The notes below the pieces were generated by a model. It worked only from the letters and a program-made list of their open reading frames with translations, searched no databases and was not told where the DNA came from. From Spiribacter vilamensis (lineage in GTDB: Bacteria; Pseudomonadota; Gammaproteobacteria; Nitrococcales; Nitrococcaceae): DNA of 64,000 nt. The stretch covers positions 1,543,239 through 1,607,238 of the forward strand of contig NZ_SHLI01000001.1 of NCBI RefSeq assembly GCF_004217415.1, in the 5' to 3' direction. Numbering within the stretch: the stretch's first letter is position 1; every line of letters begins with the position of its first letter. The position numbers and the translations under genes are program-made. This document shows positions 62,006 to 64,000 of the stretch, piece by piece.

Positions 62006-64000
62006 CTAGCCCGTGTTACGCATGCCGGCGGCAATGCCGTTAATGCAAATCATCAACGCCTCGCGCAGATCCTCCTGATGCCCGTGCCGTACCCGATCGA
62101 GCAGCTCCACCTGCAGCAGGTTGAGCGGATCGACATAGGGGTTGCGCAGGCCCACCGAGCGCTGCACTACCGGGGCATCATCCAGCGGATTGTCGTGCTG
62201 ACTGACCTCGAGCACGGTGTAGCGCGTCTCGGCATGCCGCTCGCGCAGCCCCTCGCCCAGCCCGTGCAGGGTCTCCGGCACGAGTCGGGCGTCGTACCAG
62301 GCACTGACCGCCGGATCGCTCTTCGCGAGCACCATCTCCAGCATGTCGATGAACGCCCGGAAGAACGGCCACGCCTCGTACATATGATGCAGGGTCTCGC
62401 GGTGACCGGCGTCCAGGCTTTCCGCCAGTGCACTGCCCGCCCCCAGCCACGCCGGCAGCAGCAGCCGGGTCTGCGTCCAGGCAAAGATCCAGGGAATGGC
62501 ACGCAGGCTCTCGACGCCCTGGGTCGGCTTGCGCCGCGCCGGGCGACTGCCGATGGCCAGGTGGCTGATCTCGTGCTCCGGCGTGGCGTGGCGGAAGTAC
62601 TCGATGAACTCCGGAGTCTCGCGCACCATGCCGCGGTAGACCTCGCAGGAGCGCTCCGCGAGCCGATCCATGATCTCGCGCCAGCCGCTCTCGGGCGGGT
62701 TCGGCGGCACAAGCGTCGCCTCGGCAACCGCCGTGATGTAGAGCTCGAGGTTGCGCTCGGCAATGCCGGGCAGGCCGAACTTGGCCTGGATCACCTCGCC
62801 CTGCTCCGTGACCCGCAAACGGCCGTCCACCGATCCCGGGGGCTGCGAGAGGATCGCCGCGTGGGTCGGGCCACCGCCACGGCCAATGGAGCCGCCCCGC
62901 CCGTGGAAGAGCTTGAGCTTGATGCCGTGGCGACGAGCGCTTTCGACGAGCTGTTCCTGGGTCTGGTAGAGCGCCCAGGCGGCGGTGAGATGGCTCGCAT
63001 CCTTGCCGGAGTCGGAATAGCCGATCATCACCTCCTGCACCCCGTCGATATGCTCGCGATACCAGTCAATGGCAATCAGCTGATCGAGACAGGTCTGCGC
63101 CCCCTGGAGATCGGTCAGCGTCTCGAACAGCGGCACCACGCGCAGCGGCGAGCTGACGCCCGCCTCTTTCTGGAGCAGCTTGACGGCAAGGATGTCCGAG
63201 GGCTTCGACGCCATGGAGATGACATAGGCACCCAGTGAGGCCGAGCCCATCTCGGCGATGACACGGCAGGTGTCGAGCACCTCCGTGACCTCTTCATCGG
63301 CCTCGAAGCCACGCGGGATCAGGGGGCGGCGGCTGCCGAGCTCGCGGATCAGAAAGCGCTGGCGCTCCTGCTCGTCCCAGACGGCATAGCTGCCAATCCC
63401 CAGCGCCTCGGTAAGCGCATTCATGGCATCGGTGTGACGGCTGGATTCCTGGCGGATATCGACCCGCATCAGCGTCAGCCCGAAGACCGCGAGCCGGCGC
63501 AGCAGGTCCTTGAGCCGTCCCTCGGCGATAATGCCGGCGCCCTGCTCGTGCAGCGACCGGTAGCAGATCATCAGCGGTTCGCGGAGCTCGTCGGTACGCC
63601 AGTAGATCAGCCCGTCCGCCGGCCGCCGACCGGCGAGCTGCGCCTCGAGCCAGTGGCGGGTCGCCAGCAATCGGTCGCGTACCGCCTTGAGCGCGGTCCG
63701 GTAGGGCTCCCAGGCATCTCCCACCCAGGCGCGCAGCTCATCGCTCGCGCACTGCAGCGACAGGTCCTCGACCAGTGCATTGACCTCGCGCTCGTAGAGC
63801 TCGACCGCCTTCCAGCGATTGAGCAGGCAGACCTCGCGGGTAACGGTGGCGGTGACGCGGGGGTTGCCGTCACGATCGCCCCCCATCCAGGAGCCGAAAT
63901 GAATCGGCGCGGCTTCCAGCGCCAGCGGCTTGCCGGTCTGGCGCTGGAGCATGCGGTCGAGGCGGCGCAGGAAATGCGGCACCACATCCCAGAGGGTCTG
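62006..64000 (-). CDS. ppc: Phosphoenolpyruvate carboxylase, C-terminal ~665 residues (cut by window edge)
   Basis: PEP carboxylase makes oxaloacetate from PEP and bicarbonate to refill the TCA cycle. The frame is open to the right edge, and the leading residues QTLWDVVPHFLRRLDR are normal family sequence, so only the N-terminal part is missing. FGSWMGGDRDGNPRVT, GYSDSGKDASHLTAAWALY, FHGRGGSIGRGGGPTH (the catalytic glycine-rich loop) and the C-terminal RNTG are present. The stop is followed 5 bases later by pyrE. Confidence 0.96.
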   Translation of the reverse strand, partial: QTLWDVVPHFLRRLDRMLQRQTGKPLALEAAPIHFGSWMGGDRDGNPRVTATVTREVCLLNRWKAVELYEREVNALVEDLSLQCASDELRAWVGDAWEPYRTALKAVRDRLLATRHWLEAQLAGRRPADGLIYWRTDELREPLMICYRSLHEQGAGIIAEGRLKDLLRRLAVFGLTLMRVDIRQESSRHTDAMNALTEALGIGSYAVWDEQERQRFLIRELGSRRPLIPRGFEADEEVTEVLDTCRVIAEMGSASLGAYVISMASKPSDILAVKLLQKEAGVSSPLRVVPLFETLTDLQGAQTCLDQLIAIDWYREHIDGVQEVMIGYSDSGKDASHLTAAWALYQTQEQLVESARRHGIKLKLFHGRGGSIGRGGGPTHAAILSQPPGSVDGRLRVTEQGEVIQAKFGLPGIAERNLELYITAVAEATLVPPNPPESGWREIMDRLAERSCEVYRGMVRETPEFIEYFRHATPEHEISHLAIGSRPARRKPTQGVESLRAIPWIFAWTQTRLLLPAWLGAGSALAESLDAGHRETLHHMYEAWPFFRAFIDMLEMVLAKSDPAVSAWYDARLVPETLHGLGEGLRERHAETRYTVLEVSQHDNPLDDAPVVQRSVGLRNPYVDPLNLLQVELLDRVRHGHQEDLREALMICINGIAAGMRNTG

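Overview
This 64 kb window is a densely packed bacterial chromosome segment with high G+C and almost no non-coding space. It holds about 55 protein genes, one tRNA and no rRNA, insertion sequence, prophage or CRISPR array. Gene content and order point to a gammaproteobacterium: coaBC-dut-algC-argB-pyrE, ftsY-ftsE-ftsX-rpoH, glnK-amtB beside ubiK and comM, and rdgC, rsmJ and mlaA. Acidic proteins, two CPA2 cation:proton antiporters, PHA synthase and the high G+C would suit a halophilic or alkaliphilic Ectothiorhodospiraceae-like organism. That placement is inference, and I cannot name the genus.

Layout: 1-5.9 kb holds the end of gltB, then gltD, hemE, a NUDIX hydrolase, hemB and aroE. At 5.9-9.1 kb are an antiporter, a gamma-carbonic anhydrase-like protein and glutathione reductase. 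At 9.2-20.7 kb is the most interesting block: oligopeptidase prlC, a flavoprotein-SelD fusion, senB on the opposite strand, senA, a three-gene ABC importer of the selenate/phosphonate type, egtD and xthA. Together these look like a nearly self-contained route from selenium uptake through selenophosphate and a selenosugar to selenoneine, the selenium analogue of ergothioneine.

At 20.7-31.4 kb are a 2Fe-2S flavin reductase, mlaA, an HNH nuclease, the proton-translocating transhydrogenase (pntAA-pntAB-pntB), a small glycine-tailed protein, priA, argS and a SPOR-domain protein. At 31.4-39.9 kb are a beta-hydroxyacid dehydrogenase, amtB and glnK under a sigma-54/NtrC-type control region, ubiK, comM, a DadA-like oxidase, a second antiporter with a TrkA domain and a membrane-anchored cytochrome c. 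At 40-48 kb are tRNA-Arg(CCG), a deacetylase-family enzyme, a candidate small RNA, rdgC, purK-purE-phaC, rsmJ, an unusual cysteine-containing orphan and an RRM protein with a structured leader. At 48-64 kb are coaD, rsmD, a pair of M16 peptidases, ftsY-ftsE-ftsX-rpoH, radC, coaBC-dut-algC, a di-heme cytochrome c peroxidase, argB, pyrE and most of ppc.

Most genes form short operons with overlapping or near-overlapping ends. Annotated starts were chosen from Shine-Dalgarno spacing and family N-termini, and several differ from the longest open frame. No intergenic stretch exceeds 300 bases.
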